DNA from: Dimorphilus gyrociliatus
Taxonomy: Eukaryota > Annelida > Polychaeta > Dinophilidae
Assembly (NCBI GenBank): GCA_904063045.1
Contig: CAJFCJ010000021.1
Span: forward strand, 186,001-250,000
Length of the DNA: 64,000 nucleotides
Direction: 5' to 3'
The notes beneath the pieces are model-generated. The model made no database searches, was not told where the DNA came from, and saw only the letters and a list, made by a program, of their open reading frames with translations. Within the stretch, counting starts at the first letter, position 1, and each line of letters starts with the position of its first letter. The translations under genes and the position numbers were made by a program. This document shows positions 1-12,683 of this stretch, in pieces.

Positions 1-313
1 CAATGCTGGTACATCAATTTATCTTCTCTTAGCGCTATTTTCTTTATTTATCAAATTGTTATTGTATAATATTTTTATGTTCAAATCTTTTACGTTCAAT
101 TTTAATCTTCTAGTAGTCTTTGCAAGTTCTTGTTCTTTATAGAATTCACTAATTATACAAAAATTTATGTCTAATTTAAATATCTTAATCGTTAACGCTA
201 CAAATACCAAGAATTTCCATTATAAAAGAAGGTTAAATAATCATCATTTATACATTAGTCTTTAAGGAGAATAGAAAAGACTTTAAAGGTAATTTTAATA
301 TTTAATTCCGTAG
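1..313. other. Upstream or intronic sequence before the neuropeptide exon
   Basis: AT-rich sequence with no convincing exon. It ends in a splice-acceptor-like TAG at 311-313, directly before the neuropeptide coding exon. The signal-peptide exon of that gene is expected upstream, outside the window. Confidence 0.5.
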
Positions 314-620
314 AGAGATCTGAATGAAATTGGTGGAGGATATGTTCCATTTGGGTTACGAGATTTAGAAGGGATTGGCGGAGGATTTGTACCGTATAAC
401 GGAAAAAGAGCTTTAGACGAAATTGGTGGTGGTTACTTGCCTTCATACGGAAAACGAACGGTACGTAAAGAAATAAATAAAAAATGACGAGATAAGGAAG
501 AGTACGAAAAGAAGAAAAAAAATAGAACATACATCATTAATACTTATACCATTTTGTTGACAGGCATTCGCTGTGAGGAAATTAAGAGAGATGGCCAAGA
601 AACACGATTTAGTGGTATAA
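314..620 (+). CDS. Neuropeptide precursor with IGGG-core peptides, 3' exons only (partial)
   Basis: Two exons can be read. Exon 314-460 (49 codons, phase 0) lies between an acceptor TAG and a donor GTACGT. It encodes three tandem related peptides with the cores NEIGGGYVPFG, EGIGGGFVPYNG and DEIGGGYLPSYG. Copies two and three end in Gly-Lys-Arg, the usual signal for prohormone-convertase cleavage and C-terminal amidation; copy one ends in FG-LR and has lost the dibasic site. Exon 564-620 follows a TTGACAG acceptor and adds a basic tail with LREMAKKHDLV before TAA. An alternative donor overlaps the stop, so the gene could continue. The motif resembles arthropod orcokinin-B-type peptides (LDxIGGG), but orthology is not established. 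The N-terminal signal peptide is not in the window. Confidence 0.6.
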
Positions 621-3030
621 ACATATATTTATTAAATATGATTAATTAATTATTGCCTTTTTCTTTCCATTTATCTCATTTCTTTTTTATTTTCATTGAC
701 AGCAAAATTGAAGAGAACAAACGAAAGAAAGAAAAAGTAACAAACGAATATATTGGCTCTATTTGATTTCTTTTTTCAATGAAAAATTAAAAGATCAATT
801 ATATAACAATTTCATTTTCAAACTTATAAAAGTCATTTATCTTTATTTTATATGATTTTCTATATCCATACATATATACGTATTTATTATGAGGAAAAAA
901 TTGTGGATACATTAAAGTTCCGTGTAGTAAATGTATCTTCCTCTATTAGATAGACAAAATGATTATGTAATGATCATCCATTATAAACGATAAAGCTACT
1001 ATATTTTAAAAAATTTTTTGTGACACTTATATACTTTTTAATAATCCGGTTCAAAATATTTCCTTCCATATAAAAAGAAATAAATGGAAGTATTTGCATA
1101 CACGCCCTCTAGTTCTTATATAAAAAAAACCCCAGATATTAAATTTATATCATTAAAACTTAGATTTACAATACCAATAAATAATTAATAAAACAATTAT
1201 GATAGGTCACTGTTTAAGGTAATCTTTAAACAAATTGAAAATTCTTTAGTTTTGTAGGGTCTATCTACTCTGTCTAGACAGATAGATTGCAGTTTCACTA
1301 GTAATTATGCTAACATGTTTTGAATAAATCATTGCAAACTCTAAAAGGTAAAAGAAGCTCTAAGGAATGAAAATTTTTGCATAATTCGCAAGAAATAAGT
1401 AAATATTAACTAAAACGGTTAGCATACTTGGAAGTACTTTTAAAACGAAATCATTAAACAAACGTAGATGACTAAAAGTCACATCTCATCTGATTTTCAG
1501 GTAATTTGAGCTAAATAGAAGAATCTGCTGTAAAACATTACAGTTTTCAAGCTTGATGAAACTAAATTCATTCTTGACAGCTCAGATGGTTTATCTTACA
1601 GTTGGTAGAACCTCGAATACAAGAACATAATTTTCTTTTAAAGATTTTCTGAAGGATGTAGTATTATAAATTATAGAGGAATTTTCTCCGAAAGACAGAC
1701 CACGTGCGTTTATAAAAGCTAAGAATGAAAGTAAATGTAGGAGACTAGACTAGATACTCTAAAAGACCTATTTACCTTTTCCTGTCGTCTTCTCTATCGT
1801 GAAAACTTTCTTAACGTGGGCGTTAAAACTAAACTATCTTCTTGAACCGAGATTAATCGTATTTCTGAGTTGATCAATACGTAGTCTAGATTTAATATAA
1901 TTATTTTACAGCTTGGACGTTATAGGATGAGAGATAATTTAACAAAACTTCCAAATTTTAAACGATTAGAGACAGAGGAAAGAAATAGATGTAAATCCTT
2001 ATAAATCCTAAATATTATAGCTTACAGCATCAATTAAGGAAAAATACGAAAATATTTAATAAAAACACTTATGTATAATGTATAACTTATATTCTGTACA
2101 GTTTGAACAAGATTATTCAAAAGTAAAGCGTCACAATGACTTTTGAATTACTTCGACTTACTCTAGGACGGATTTACTTGTCGTCAACTACGACAATCAT
2201 CTAATTTATTATAATAAACAGTTTAGGTAACTTATCTCTTATAATTTTAATTTATAATGCAAAAAATTGAAGAAAAAAGGAAACTGAGTCTGCTATCTCT
2301 TTTTCAGTTGTTTTTCTTACATTTCCGCGTATGTGACTCCCTCTCTAGTCTTAAAATTACATTAGCGGAAGCGGAAATACATTTATCTATCTCTATTTGT
2401 AATATGCGCGTCTTTTATTTTATCCTTTGAATTATATTTGGATATTTCAGGAAATTTTCCAAATAACTTGATAGTTTTTATATAATAAAAAATTGATTTA
2501 TAAATTAAATAGACCTTTAGATATTTATTGAATAAAAAAATCAATAGCTATTTAATAATATACCGGCTCTGAAGAGTAGTCGTTAAAGGTAGGTAATATC
2601 TACTCGATTTCGGGTCATTTACCTAAATACCTTATATTTGTGACGGTATGTTTTTATAACTTATTCTCAAGAGATGAAATTCCATCGAATGTGAAATTTT
2701 ACGCTGATTACCTTCCGATCGTGAGAACATCAAATAAAATTCCCCACATGTACGTATGCTTTACTTTCTACTAATCTCTCGATTTCCGAAAAAAATTCAA
2801 ACTTCTTCCAAGTAATCTTCCCTTCTCATGATAACTAAAAACGAAAACGCTTTCGAAAATGTTTCTAAAATATCAAAATGAATATCATTTAATGTCAAAA
2901 CTAATTATGTGTCCTTGACCGTCAGAATGTTCTATTGGAAACATTCTTTAAAAATTTGTTGTTAACCTAATTATATACTATAATTTCAAAAGTATAAGCA
3001 ATAAAGAAAAAAATTAGAGAAAATTTTACA
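621..3030. other. AT-rich intergenic or intronic stretch, no gene seen
   Basis: No open frame with coding character, no RNA gene and no transposon-like structure was recognised on either strand. The composition is uniformly AT-rich with short homopolymers. Confidence 0.5.
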
Positions 3031-3036
3031 AAAAAA
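3031..3036 (-). terminator. RNA polymerase III terminator of tRNA-Phe
   Basis: Six A residues on the plus strand read as a T6 run on the minus strand. The run lies two bases past the discriminator of the tRNA, the normal Pol III stop signal. Confidence 0.85.
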
Positions 3037-3038
3037 GC

Positions 3039-3111
3039 CGCCGGGACCCGGGATCGAACCAGGGACCTTTAGATCTTCAGTCTAACGCTCTCCCAACTGA
3101 GCTATCCCGGC
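3039..3111 (-). tRNA. tRNA-Phe(GAA): tRNA-Phe (anticodon GAA)
   Basis: The minus strand folds as a full cloverleaf. The acceptor stem GCCGGGA pairs with TCCCGGC. The D arm is GCTC-AGTTGGGA-GAGC. The anticodon stem-loop TTAGA-CTGAAGA-TCTAA carries GAA, and the T arm is CCTGG-TTCGATC-CCGGG. No intron interrupts the anticodon loop. The D arm (A box) and T arm (B box) match internal Pol III promoter elements, and a T6 terminator follows. The base after the acceptor stem is G, whereas eukaryotic tRNA-Phe normally has A73. The acceptor stem is also more GC-rich than the usual GCCGAAA stem. It decodes UUC/UUU codons if functional. Confidence 0.95.
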
Positions 3112-4127
3112 TTAAAAAATATTGTTCATGTATTCGTATATGAACGGTGCTAGTAGCGATCTTTCCTTTAGAAATATTAGAATTTATGAGAATACATAGA
3201 GAGGACGAATATAAAATAAAGCTTATGTATCAATTAGAATTGATTGTGGGTATTTTAATGAGGGATCTAGGGTTATAAAAAATATTTATTAATCATAAAA
3301 ATGATACATTAGCCCCAAAGAGCAGTAAATTTCCCTATCACTTCCTTAATCAATAGGCCTAATGTATAGATAAAACATATATACTGTATACATATAGCAT
3401 AAATACATTTAATACAATATACCCAACATATGCTGTTTCTTATTATGATTATTACTTGAATTATCTTTACTTTTTATTAATTCAATTTAATTAAGTGTTG
3501 AAACGCCAATAAGTGATTTATCCTATTTAATATATTATTTAACTTCATACGTGAAAACTATGAACACTACTTTACACTCTCTATATATTGATTATTTATC
3601 AAAAGGGAAAAATTTTCTTTTTGCATTAAATAAATCAATAATACACTTCAATAAAATATGCAAATGAACTAATAGAAAATTATATCCATTTTATATTCTT
3701 TACATCAATAAGCATCCTTCTCCTGAGTGCCAAGATTATTAAAACTCTCTCAAATATTGATTTCCATTCTACATGAATAAATTTGTGTAAATTAGCTACT
3801 TCTTGTTTGTTTACTAGTCAAACATTCCTTAGTTTGTTTAATATTGACTCAAGAAGATTCCCAAGACTTTGCATCCCTTCAATCGTTAAATAAGCAATAT
3901 AAAAGAGTTATAGAGGATAGTTAGCCAATTTTTTTTATAAAAAAATCTCCTCTTATACAAGTGTTTTATATAATAGTGTACTTGAAAAAAGAGCGGATGA
4001 CATAAGTAAATTGTATTTGAGGAGAAAAGGCTATCTTATCCAAATTTGTACAGTATGACATGTTATTGTACAGCTATAGATGTCAGCATTGATATGCATT
4101 ACAGATCGTTGCAGTACCAGGAAAATA
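3112..4127. other. Intergenic AT-rich sequence between tRNA-Phe and SLX1
   Basis: No gene was recognised. One TAGGCCTA octamer lies at 3354-3361. The SLX1 promoter should lie in the distal part, but no clear TATA or CCAAT element is visible. Confidence 0.5.
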
Positions 4128-5349
4128 ATGGCGGAAGAAATTCAAATGTTCTATGGATGTTATCTCTTAGTGAATAAGAATCCTAAATTTAAAGGAAGAA
4201 CATATATAGGATTTACTGTAAATCCTAATAGGAGAATACACCAACACAATACTGGAATAAAATCTGGAGGAGCATGGAAGACAAGTGGTAGGGGGCCTTG
4301 GTATATATTTAATAAATGTTTTATTATTTATATTTTTCCGTCTTTTACCCTACTAATATGTAATATGTTGTTCTCATTTATGGAAAAAGGGATATGGTCT
4401 TGATAATTCATGGATTTCCTAATAAAATTTCCGCTTTACGAGTAAGTTCTCGCTTTAACAATTTGCTAGTATTTTTTATACTAAATATGCTATTTGGGAA
4501 TAGTTCGAATGGGCTTGGCAGCATCCAGATAAATCCCGTCACCTCCGTGGTGTTCCTTTAAAGAAACGTCATAAATCGGCTTTGCATAAACAGTTTTTTA
4601 TCGTTTCTCATATGCTAAGAACAGAACCTTGGAGGAGATTACCCCTCACAATTAGATGGCTAAAGCAAGAAGAGTGTATAGAATTTGACGCCTTTTTACA
4701 ACCTCCTTTGCATATGTCTATTTGTTATGGACTGGTGAGGCTTTTGAATAAGAAAAATGAGAAATGTCAGACAAATAGTAACAGATTTATTGGCGAAAAC
4801 TGTTTTATCTGCCAAAAAGAATTAGATGAGGTAAAGGCAGAAGAAGAATAGATATTGAAATATTTGTAAATTACTTTTTTATGTTTTTTTATTTAGAAAA
4901 GCTTTGTTCAATGCATAAATTCGACATGTTCAACAAAATATCATACTATATGCCTGGCTGAATCCTTTCTCTCACAAGAATTTCAGTTGGGTAGTCAATT
5001 GATTCCGACAAAAGGAGATTGTAATAAATGCAATACGTTTGTTTTATTTATCATTTCTTTTTAGACTAATATGATCTATACTACTTTTCTGATTTATAGG
5101 AATATGTTATGGGGGGATATAATACGATATAAGCAGGGTTGTTACCAGCATTTGTCCACTTCTAATAATGTATGTAATATGTATTATTTATGCTCAATAA
5201 TATTTAGTAATAAAATGCTTATATATTCGTTTGATATTTTGAAGGGCCAAGAAGGAAAAGGAAATTACGAAGAGGAAATTGAAGAAGATTACAGCGTAAT
5301 ATCAGAGGAAGAACGTGTAACACTCGATTATTCATTATATGAAATTTAA
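4128..5349 (+). CDS. slx1: SLX1, structure-specific endonuclease catalytic subunit
   Basis: There are six coding exons: 4128-4300, 4390-4441, 4504-4830, 4897-5036, 5100-5169 and 5245-5349. All introns are GT-AG and all phases agree, giving 288 residues, close to human SLX1 (about 275). The N-terminal GIY-YIG nuclease domain shows FYGCYLL (8-14), TYIGFT (25-30), the catalytic-arginine region NPNRR (32-36) and the catalytic Glu77 in FEWAWQHP. The C-terminal C4HC3 RING/PHD-like zinc module uses C175, C178, C190, C195, H200, C203, C226 and C229, followed by the family motif LWGDIIR. The tail is acidic. SLX1 pairs with SLX4 in the nucleus to resolve Holliday junctions and other branched DNA. An in-frame ATG exists 48 bases upstream; 4128 is chosen because the protein then starts just before the GIY domain, as in homologues. 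Confidence 0.95.
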
Positions 5350-7280
5350 ATGAAATTAAATACATGGATAAGTAATTGAATACACTCGACAATATAGCTT
5401 TTATTATTATAAATAATTTAGCAATAATAAAAATCAAATCCCCTAACGATTTATATAATAAAAAGCTTATTTATTTCATAAATAAGTAATACAATATTTT
5501 TTAGCAGCGATATTTTAATATATTTATATAATTAAGCAGATTTTTCATAATAACGTTTACATAATAAATAAAATAGTATACAAATATATTTACTTTATTT
5601 CAATTTCATTTATCGATAGAGTGTTTCATTAGATAAAAAAGAATGCTGGTTTCTACTATCTACTATATGAACATTAATCATGTGAATGATGTAATACTTA
5701 TAAAGTAATTAGATAAAAGAGATAAACATGTTTGTATAGTATATCTGTTGTGTATGGTACAAGTATAAATGTGATAATAATAATAATGAAAATATATGTT
5801 TTTACTATTGTTTGGTATGTTAACGTTCGTATTGTACTTTATATACTATATACTGTATATTCTATATAATTATTATCATGTAAGTATTTAATCTTATTTG
5901 CTTGCGGATATATTAAAATCTACTAAATTGATAAGAATTGCAACTGTTTATTTGAACAAATCGAAGAGGATTTAAGTAAACGAGATTTCTAGAGTATATC
6001 TTATTGCGTAATTGTATATTATATAGCCTTAAAGGACAATAAAAGCAATATCAAAATTCACTATATTCGCTGAAATCATGGTTAATCGACATTGATGGAA
6101 TTGGCCTGTCGCTTGTTAATCTCTTACATAATCAATCCAGAAGTTAATAGAATAACCGTTTAAAGACTGTACGATAAATATCAGTCAGTGCATATTCTAT
6201 ATATATAAACTATACCATTTCTGATGAATACTCTTTATGAGAATATGTGTATATGTGTGAACAAATATACTATATATATATGTACTTGTATATTTATATA
6301 TATATACAGTATATATGCACATATATATAGCATATCTTATATAAATATATATCTACAAAATATATTATGATGATAAACGTGTAGTGTAGAATAGGCTTGT
6401 AGAGGAAATATATGAATATTATCCGATACACACTAAATCTCTTCTTCTCTTTCTCCTCCGTACCTAATAGCTATGTACCGTAAAACTAAAACTTGTAATT
6501 AAATCTTATTAGTTTCGTTGTTTTGTCACAGTGCGTAATAGTATATATGATTTATGGTGTCACACTAATGGATTATAAGGGAGATATTCATCCGAAACCA
6601 TCTGGATTTATTAATTGTAATCATTATATACATTTATAGCTTCGTCTCCTTTTCCAATTGTATTTATATAATAGAATGGATCTTCATGTCATTTGTTAAA
6701 CGCCTCTTCCAATTCCTTTGGAATACTGCTAAGTATCGCCAATAAATTGGAAGAGGTATCCATTTACGATATTTAAAGAAAATTCCTCCCCCATTCGACT
6801 CTCTCTTAATTTAACCATTTAAGTAGAAAGAATTGCATTAAATACTATTATTGATCTCTGTTCTATAAATATTCTTGTTGTTAAATATTAATACAGGATT
6901 TAATTATTATAATTTTACACACTTATAAAAGCTATAGACTTTAACCGTCAGATGGCGTCCACTTTATTTCGAACGACATCCCTTATGGCCTATGACGACC
7001 ACCTCTGAACATATTTATGGGTCTATTAATTACAACTAACGTATAATTAAAACACCTTACTAACTGTAATGTAAAAGGAACAAAACTATGCACCTGAATG
7101 GGCGATAAAGAATTTTTCCCTTATAAATATAAGCAATAAAATACTACGTTTCGTTTGATAAAGGGGGCGAAAGAACGCGTAAAAAATACATAAAAAGGGA
7201 CAGAAACAAAAGAAATAAACTTTGTCCAATACGTATTCGTATATGTATATTTGTAGAAGGCTGCGCACGAATAGAATTGT
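5350..7280. other. AT-rich intergenic region with TA-rich tracts
   Basis: No convincing gene was found. The region holds imperfect (TA)n tracts, for example around 6260-6330, interrupted by ACAGT/ACTGT. A copy of the recurrent AGATGGCG motif lies at 6950-6957. AATAAA-type polyadenylation signals for SLX1 are present near 5560-5575. Confidence 0.45.
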
Positions 7281-7640
7281 ATGCGTACAAAAAGGTTTGA
7301 GCGTCGGAATGGACGGCATTTCAGAATTCCAAAAGATACCTGTCGGCCATCCAAGAGGTGAGCGAACGTGAATAGACTAAATTGAAAGGTTGTAGAGAAA
7401 AGAGAAAAAAAGGTCGGGGCGAATTCTATATTGAAGAGCGTGTATACAACGCTCTACAACGTATGCAGGACGCGAGAGCTTTCGCTCTGTAGGCCACCAG
7501 ACGACATTCCAATGCATGACGGAGTTGCGCGCGCATATATACACTTTTATATACACACTTTTGCAGTAGCGTGTAACGCCTTTGGCCAGACGCTTCGTCG
7601 CTTGTTCTGAAGAAGGAAATTACCGTCATGTGAGATGTTT
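7281..7640. promoter_or_regulatory. GC-richer island, possible promoter and first exon of an unidentified gene
   Basis: This segment stands out from the AT-rich surroundings. On the plus strand, an ATG at 7309 opens a 49-base frame (MDGISEFQKIPVGHPR) that runs into a good donor, G|GTGAGC, at 7357/7358, as in a short first coding exon. Further on, 7435-7455 is a near-perfect hairpin, AGAGCGT-7 bases-ACGCTCT. No downstream exon could be joined in phase, so it may equally be a conserved regulatory island. Confidence 0.25.
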
Positions 7641-10142
7641 TAGGTTAGTCGCTTTTTTTCTTTCTTTTATTTGAAAGAATTTTTTCTTTTTTTTTCTATT
7701 CTGTGTCAGTCGCTATTTTTCCTGTTGTTGCTATTTATAAAGTAAATGTGGCACTCGCACACACGGTATCTGTGTATGTATACATTTATTTATATTTATA
7801 TATATATATATACATATTTATACATATACATATATATATCTATATATACATATGTATATTTATGGACGCTTTCTTTAACGCTCTAAGCTCCATACGCAGG
7901 AATGAGTAAACGCCTGGCAGAGATTTTTTCGCTTTTTTTCGAACACCCCTCTAGGCCTTCAGAGAAATTCGAACAGAAGAAAGCGAAAAAAAGAAAGAAG
8001 GGACAGAGTAGTGTACCTTATATTTAAAAAATATATTGTGTGCATATATATATATATATATATTGAAAGGTTGTTGAGAAATGTACATAGCATATTTCTA
8101 TATATGTATATATATGCCATTTGTAGAATATACCATATATAGTATATACAGTTTGTATGTATGTATATTTTCTTCTTAAGATTCTTATACAGTATGCCGT
8201 ATATATAATATGATATACATATATAAATAATATATCTATCTATATACATATAGATATTTATATAGAATAAAAATATTCAAAATATATATATATATATAGA
8301 TATATATATTAGTATATATATAAATATTTCCAGATATATGTGCACTACATATCTCTATATACTATATATAAGTTTTAAAGTAATAGAGAATAGAGAAGTA
8401 AACAGAAGGATAGAAACAGATATAGCAATAGACAGAGATATATTTGTGGACAGTGAGTGAGAGTGAGGGTGGGAGGAAAGAGGGAGAAAGAAGAAAGCGG
8501 CGGCGTCTATTTTTATGGCGTCTATCCTCTACACGTATAGTGCAGTTGCGCTGTTACGAACGAATGCAGGCCGGCGATCGATTTTTGCACGCATCTATAC
8601 AATTGAGATTCAGAGCGTCTACTCGGCTAGGCCTATGCGATAAACGCTTCGTATCGGAATTTTTTTTTTGGCGAAATGTTAAACAATACTTTTTTTAGTT
8701 GGAGTATTAATGAATATCTACCATCGATCTATTATCAGAAAGTGACGTTTTATAGGAATCTCCTAATGCTGTTTAATAATCTTTGGGATATTTTAAGCCT
8801 TTTCTATATGCATTTTCGATGACGCACTTCTCGTTTTCGATTACGCGTACACACGCGAGCTTTCTGCAGTAATTAAAATTGTCGGTAGCGTTTTCTTCCT
8901 TCCCTGAACTTTCCGTCTTCAACATCCCTGTATGTATAATACGGCATTAAGAGTATATTTATATACTACACATCGAATCCATACAATACACAATATAGAG
9001 AGTACATATTTATTTATTATGCAGTACACTATATGCATATACAGTAAATATATACTGAGAGTTTGTATACACACAAAAGTCTCTTTTCTTCAATTTGGCC
9101 ATCTCTTGTTGTCCCTTTAGCGAAGTCGCCGTTCGACTCCTAACGTTCCATTTTCTCAAACGATTTGTAAATACCATGTCATCGCAGTTGGATTTGTTTT
9201 TTTTGCTTATATACTGAATATTCATTTTTAATGCCCCAGGTATGTTTTTTCTATACACAAGGTGAATATCACATTGTATATTTAAAAACAACAAGCTATT
9301 CAATAATCTTGAACGATGCTTATTTATTGTTCTAAGCACGCAAAAACTGTATGAGAGAAAAAATAGAGAGAAACTACAATGTAAAGCAAAAGCTGTAAAC
9401 GTGTATCGATAAATATATGCAAAAGAGAGAGAAAGTGGTATGAGCGAGGGGGGTGGGGGGGAGAGCGGGGGGGAAAAGCTGACTGAGAGAGGTAGAGAGA
9501 GCCCTTTTGCAGTTCACCACACAATATACTCTAAAGGATATGATCACAACCGCAATTTTATCATTTGAACGTTGCAATTTACATAAAGTAATTTTTCTAA
9601 ATTTATCTTTTTTGTCTATTTTTTTTTAATAAAAAGAAGCTCGAAAAGTAACATAAGATGAGCTACAAACAGATCGGTCACGTTCTTATTAATTGATAAA
9701 AATAATAACTATATTATTAATAAAACAATCGAGAAATCTTAAAGAGTAGATGTATGAATATCTTAATTGTTTCTTTCCTTCTGGCTCTTTTTAGAGCTAC
9801 CAATCAATTAAAAGATAAAGACATAAAAGACATTGAAAATCAGATGTAGAATATAACGAAGTTTATAAATATGAATATATACTAATATATATATAAGAAC
9901 TGTGTGTAAAAACAACAATAGAATACTAGACTTAAAGTAGCAGATTTGATGTTTTTTAGTCATTTTTTATATACGAAAATTGCTAAAGTAATTAGAATTT
10001 TTAGTTTAGGTAAAAAAATGTTAGCTAAATGACAACAACAATAGTTCTAATAAACACATCCAGCTTATAAACTTCTTAATGAGATCAATGAAGAAAAAAA
10101 TATACTATATGCTTCTCTTCCTGTCTCTCTATGCGCTTTTCT

Positions 10143-10147
<5 letters not shown>

Positions 10148-10180
<33 letters not shown>
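10148..10180. repeat. (AT)n microsatellite
   Basis: Uninterrupted alternating A and T for about 33 bases, followed by GCATACAGTATATA, one of the recurring ACAGTATATA interruptions. Confidence 0.95.
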
Positions 10181-10183
<3 letters not shown>

Positions 10184-10907
10184 TACAGTATATATACATA
10201 CCTATATATATATATACTGTCTATATAAAAAGAACCTACAAAGCTAAACGCATTCTACGGTCTTTCACTGTGTTTCTATACGTTTTTTTAGTTCAGAATG
10301 AAACGATAGATTTCGTTAATTGTTTTTTTTAGCCAATCGATTGAACACGAAATGAAAAAAAACGCAAACCCTACTAAATCTATACAGTCGATACGAAACT
10401 TTATAGTCTTTCGCAAAGTCACAATAAACAATTGTATTTATGAATACATGAATATTTTAATGAATATGTATTCTATGTTTCAACATAAAGTATATGAAAT
10501 GTACACAGCGTAATAATAATATATGTATATTATAGAAATACTGCATGCATATATATACAGTATATATATAGTTATATTAATAGTTACCTTTATAGTGTAG
10601 GTCATTAATACGCATACCAAAGCATATCAATACATTTGCATTTTTAGGTTACATCCATAAATAAACATATAAAGTATATCATAGATATGTTTTTTAGGTG
10701 CTTGCTGTATTAAATTGTGTATATATATATATACAGAATATATATAAATATATATATATCTATATGATATGTCATATTCCCATACCTGTGCGTATTTTTA
10801 TGAAAAATACCTTAATATATACATATATACAATATATATATATATATATATATTATAATTATATGAACTATACATAGGAATAATGAACGTTTCTATCTAT
10901 CTTATAC

Positions 10908-10910
<3 letters not shown>

Positions 10911-10941
<31 letters not shown>
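10911..10941. repeat. (CT)n microsatellite
   Basis: Pure CT dinucleotide repeat of about 31 bases within a longer pyrimidine-rich stretch that extends to about 11075. Confidence 0.95.
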
Positions 10942-10945
<4 letters not shown>

Positions 10946-11909
10946 ACCACTCTTTACCTATCTCTCTCCCTCTTTTTCCGTGTTATCCCCTCTGTATATC
11001 TGCTTGTACGCTTGTCTTTCTTTCACTGTCAACATCCTTTTTTCTCTCTTTTCTTCCTTCTTCCCTTTCTCCTTGTATGCTGCGGCAGCTTCATAGGCCT
11101 ATTCTTTATCCCAAGTACATTATAATTTCATCACAAGATAATTATATTAGAAAAGAAGAATATAATTATTACTATGTACTTACGTTTATTTACGTTTATT
11201 TATTCTGGTAACTAACCGAATTAATCGGGTAAAAACAGAAAAAGTACCAGAAAAATGATCGCTTTTCGAACATAGTCGCTTTTAGTGTTTATACCGAACT
11301 ATATGCATGGTATAAAATATACATATATATTTACATATATATTTATATAAATATATACAACAGTAACGTTGATGTATTTTATTTCCACAAATCACACGCC
11401 AACTTGCCTAATTCTATTATCTACTTGGAAAAAACAACTGGATTACGACACTCTTGTCGTTGTGCTTATTTTTTTTTAAATCTGATAAATATTTGTATTA
11501 AAGTTCCTCCTAAACGTTACGAAAGAGGCTTCACTAAGGTATATTGTCTAGGAAACGTGCATTCCTTCTAATTTAGTCATAATAATATATATGTTCTTAT
11601 TTAATATACAAATATGTATATAGCTAGCTATAAATAGTAATAATATATAAGTATGTTTGCGCATATTATGCTGTATTATACATGTACTTTATGGGAATAA
11701 TGTACGAAATATCAGAAAAAAGATTGTATTTAAGAGTAAAAAAAGGGAAAGGGAAAAATTCTACAGTTAATTTCTGTATTTTAACAATGCACACACCAAC
11801 TTCGCTAATGGCTTTTATGGGAGAATCAATTCGACGAAAAAAAACACTACGTATAAAACTACCGCTGTTCCAAATCAAAGTCCGGAACTATTGCAGTATA
11901 TTGCAGAAA

Positions 11910-12683
11910 GGATGATAATGCGTATGCACGTAGCCGAGGCCTATTGATTGGCGCATATATGCAGGCTCAGCAATCGATTGGTGTGCGCAGACCAGGCGTT
12001 ACTGATGAGACGTCACATTGACGGCACGCACGTCATTCGCAAAAAATAGGCCTATAGGCTCCATCGCAAATTTTCCTAAAAAAAATATATACGAGTCCTG
12101 TCTTGTTTTTTTGTTTCATCCCTCCTACTTCGTTCTTTTTCTTTCTCTTTTTTACCCACTTCCTTCTATTTTTCTCCATGTTTTTCTGCAAGCTTTTATA
12201 CTACGTTCCTCAAGTTTCTTCTTCTTCTCTCTCCTTTCGCAGGGGCCCATTTGGCTGATCAATAATCGATTGCACGCGATTCCGCGGCCGCTAGGCCTGC
12301 GTGTGTAAGAAGTTGAACGGTATAATGAACAGTCAGCATGTAACAGCATGCATGACCTGTTACGTATAGGCTTATACGTTCGTCAGATTCTGCTCATACT
12401 GTTCAATACAAGCCGCGTATACAAAGGCCTCGTGCATGTATAAAGGTGTGCATATTTCTTATCAAATAGAATGTATTGATCTCCCGGTCGGTTTTTTACG
12501 AGCTGCGTATATATACGAGGCCCATATAAGTTTTTGATATCTTTTGCATATCTGTATATACATTCTCTGATAACGTACGTACGCGTTCGAATAGTTTGAT
12601 TTTTTTTCCCATCAGGTGCGAACACCGTAAGGGAAAAACTGCTGTTTTTGAACGTCTTCCGAAAATTTTACTCAGCATTCTCT
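11910..12683 (+). promoter_or_regulatory. GC-richer putative promoter and 5' region of the zinc-finger gene
   Basis: GC content rises sharply here. Paired ACGTCA half-sites of the CREB/ATF type occur at about 12010-12036. TAGGCCTA or AGGCCT copies lie at 11937, 12047, 12293 and 12425, and a GCGGCCGC lies at about 12284. The segment ends just upstream of a candidate first coding exon at 12684. Its role as a promoter is inferred from composition and position only. Confidence 0.35.

Larger units (their letters stand above)
7641..11909. other. Microsatellite-dense AT-rich intergenic region
   Basis: No recognisable gene. There are many (TA)n tracts around 7795-7855, 8045-8065, 8280-8310, 10148-10180 and 10835-10855. 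A GC-richer patch at 8440-8660 carries a TAGGCCTA octamer (8628-8635). A G-rich strand segment lies at 9448-9473. Open frames here are low-complexity translations of repeats. Confidence 0.5.

Noticed and set aside
4080-4127. Upstream in-frame ATG of SLX1
   Set aside because: It adds 16 residues with no counterpart in the family; 4128 gives the usual distance to the GIY domain.
7703-7909. Open frame of 68 codons rich in Tyr, Ile and His
   Set aside because: It translates a (TA)n microsatellite and has no coding character.
8444-8698. 84-codon frame in a GC-richer patch
   Set aside because: Low-complexity Arg/Glu start from a purine repeat and a Phe-rich end from a T run; no domain.
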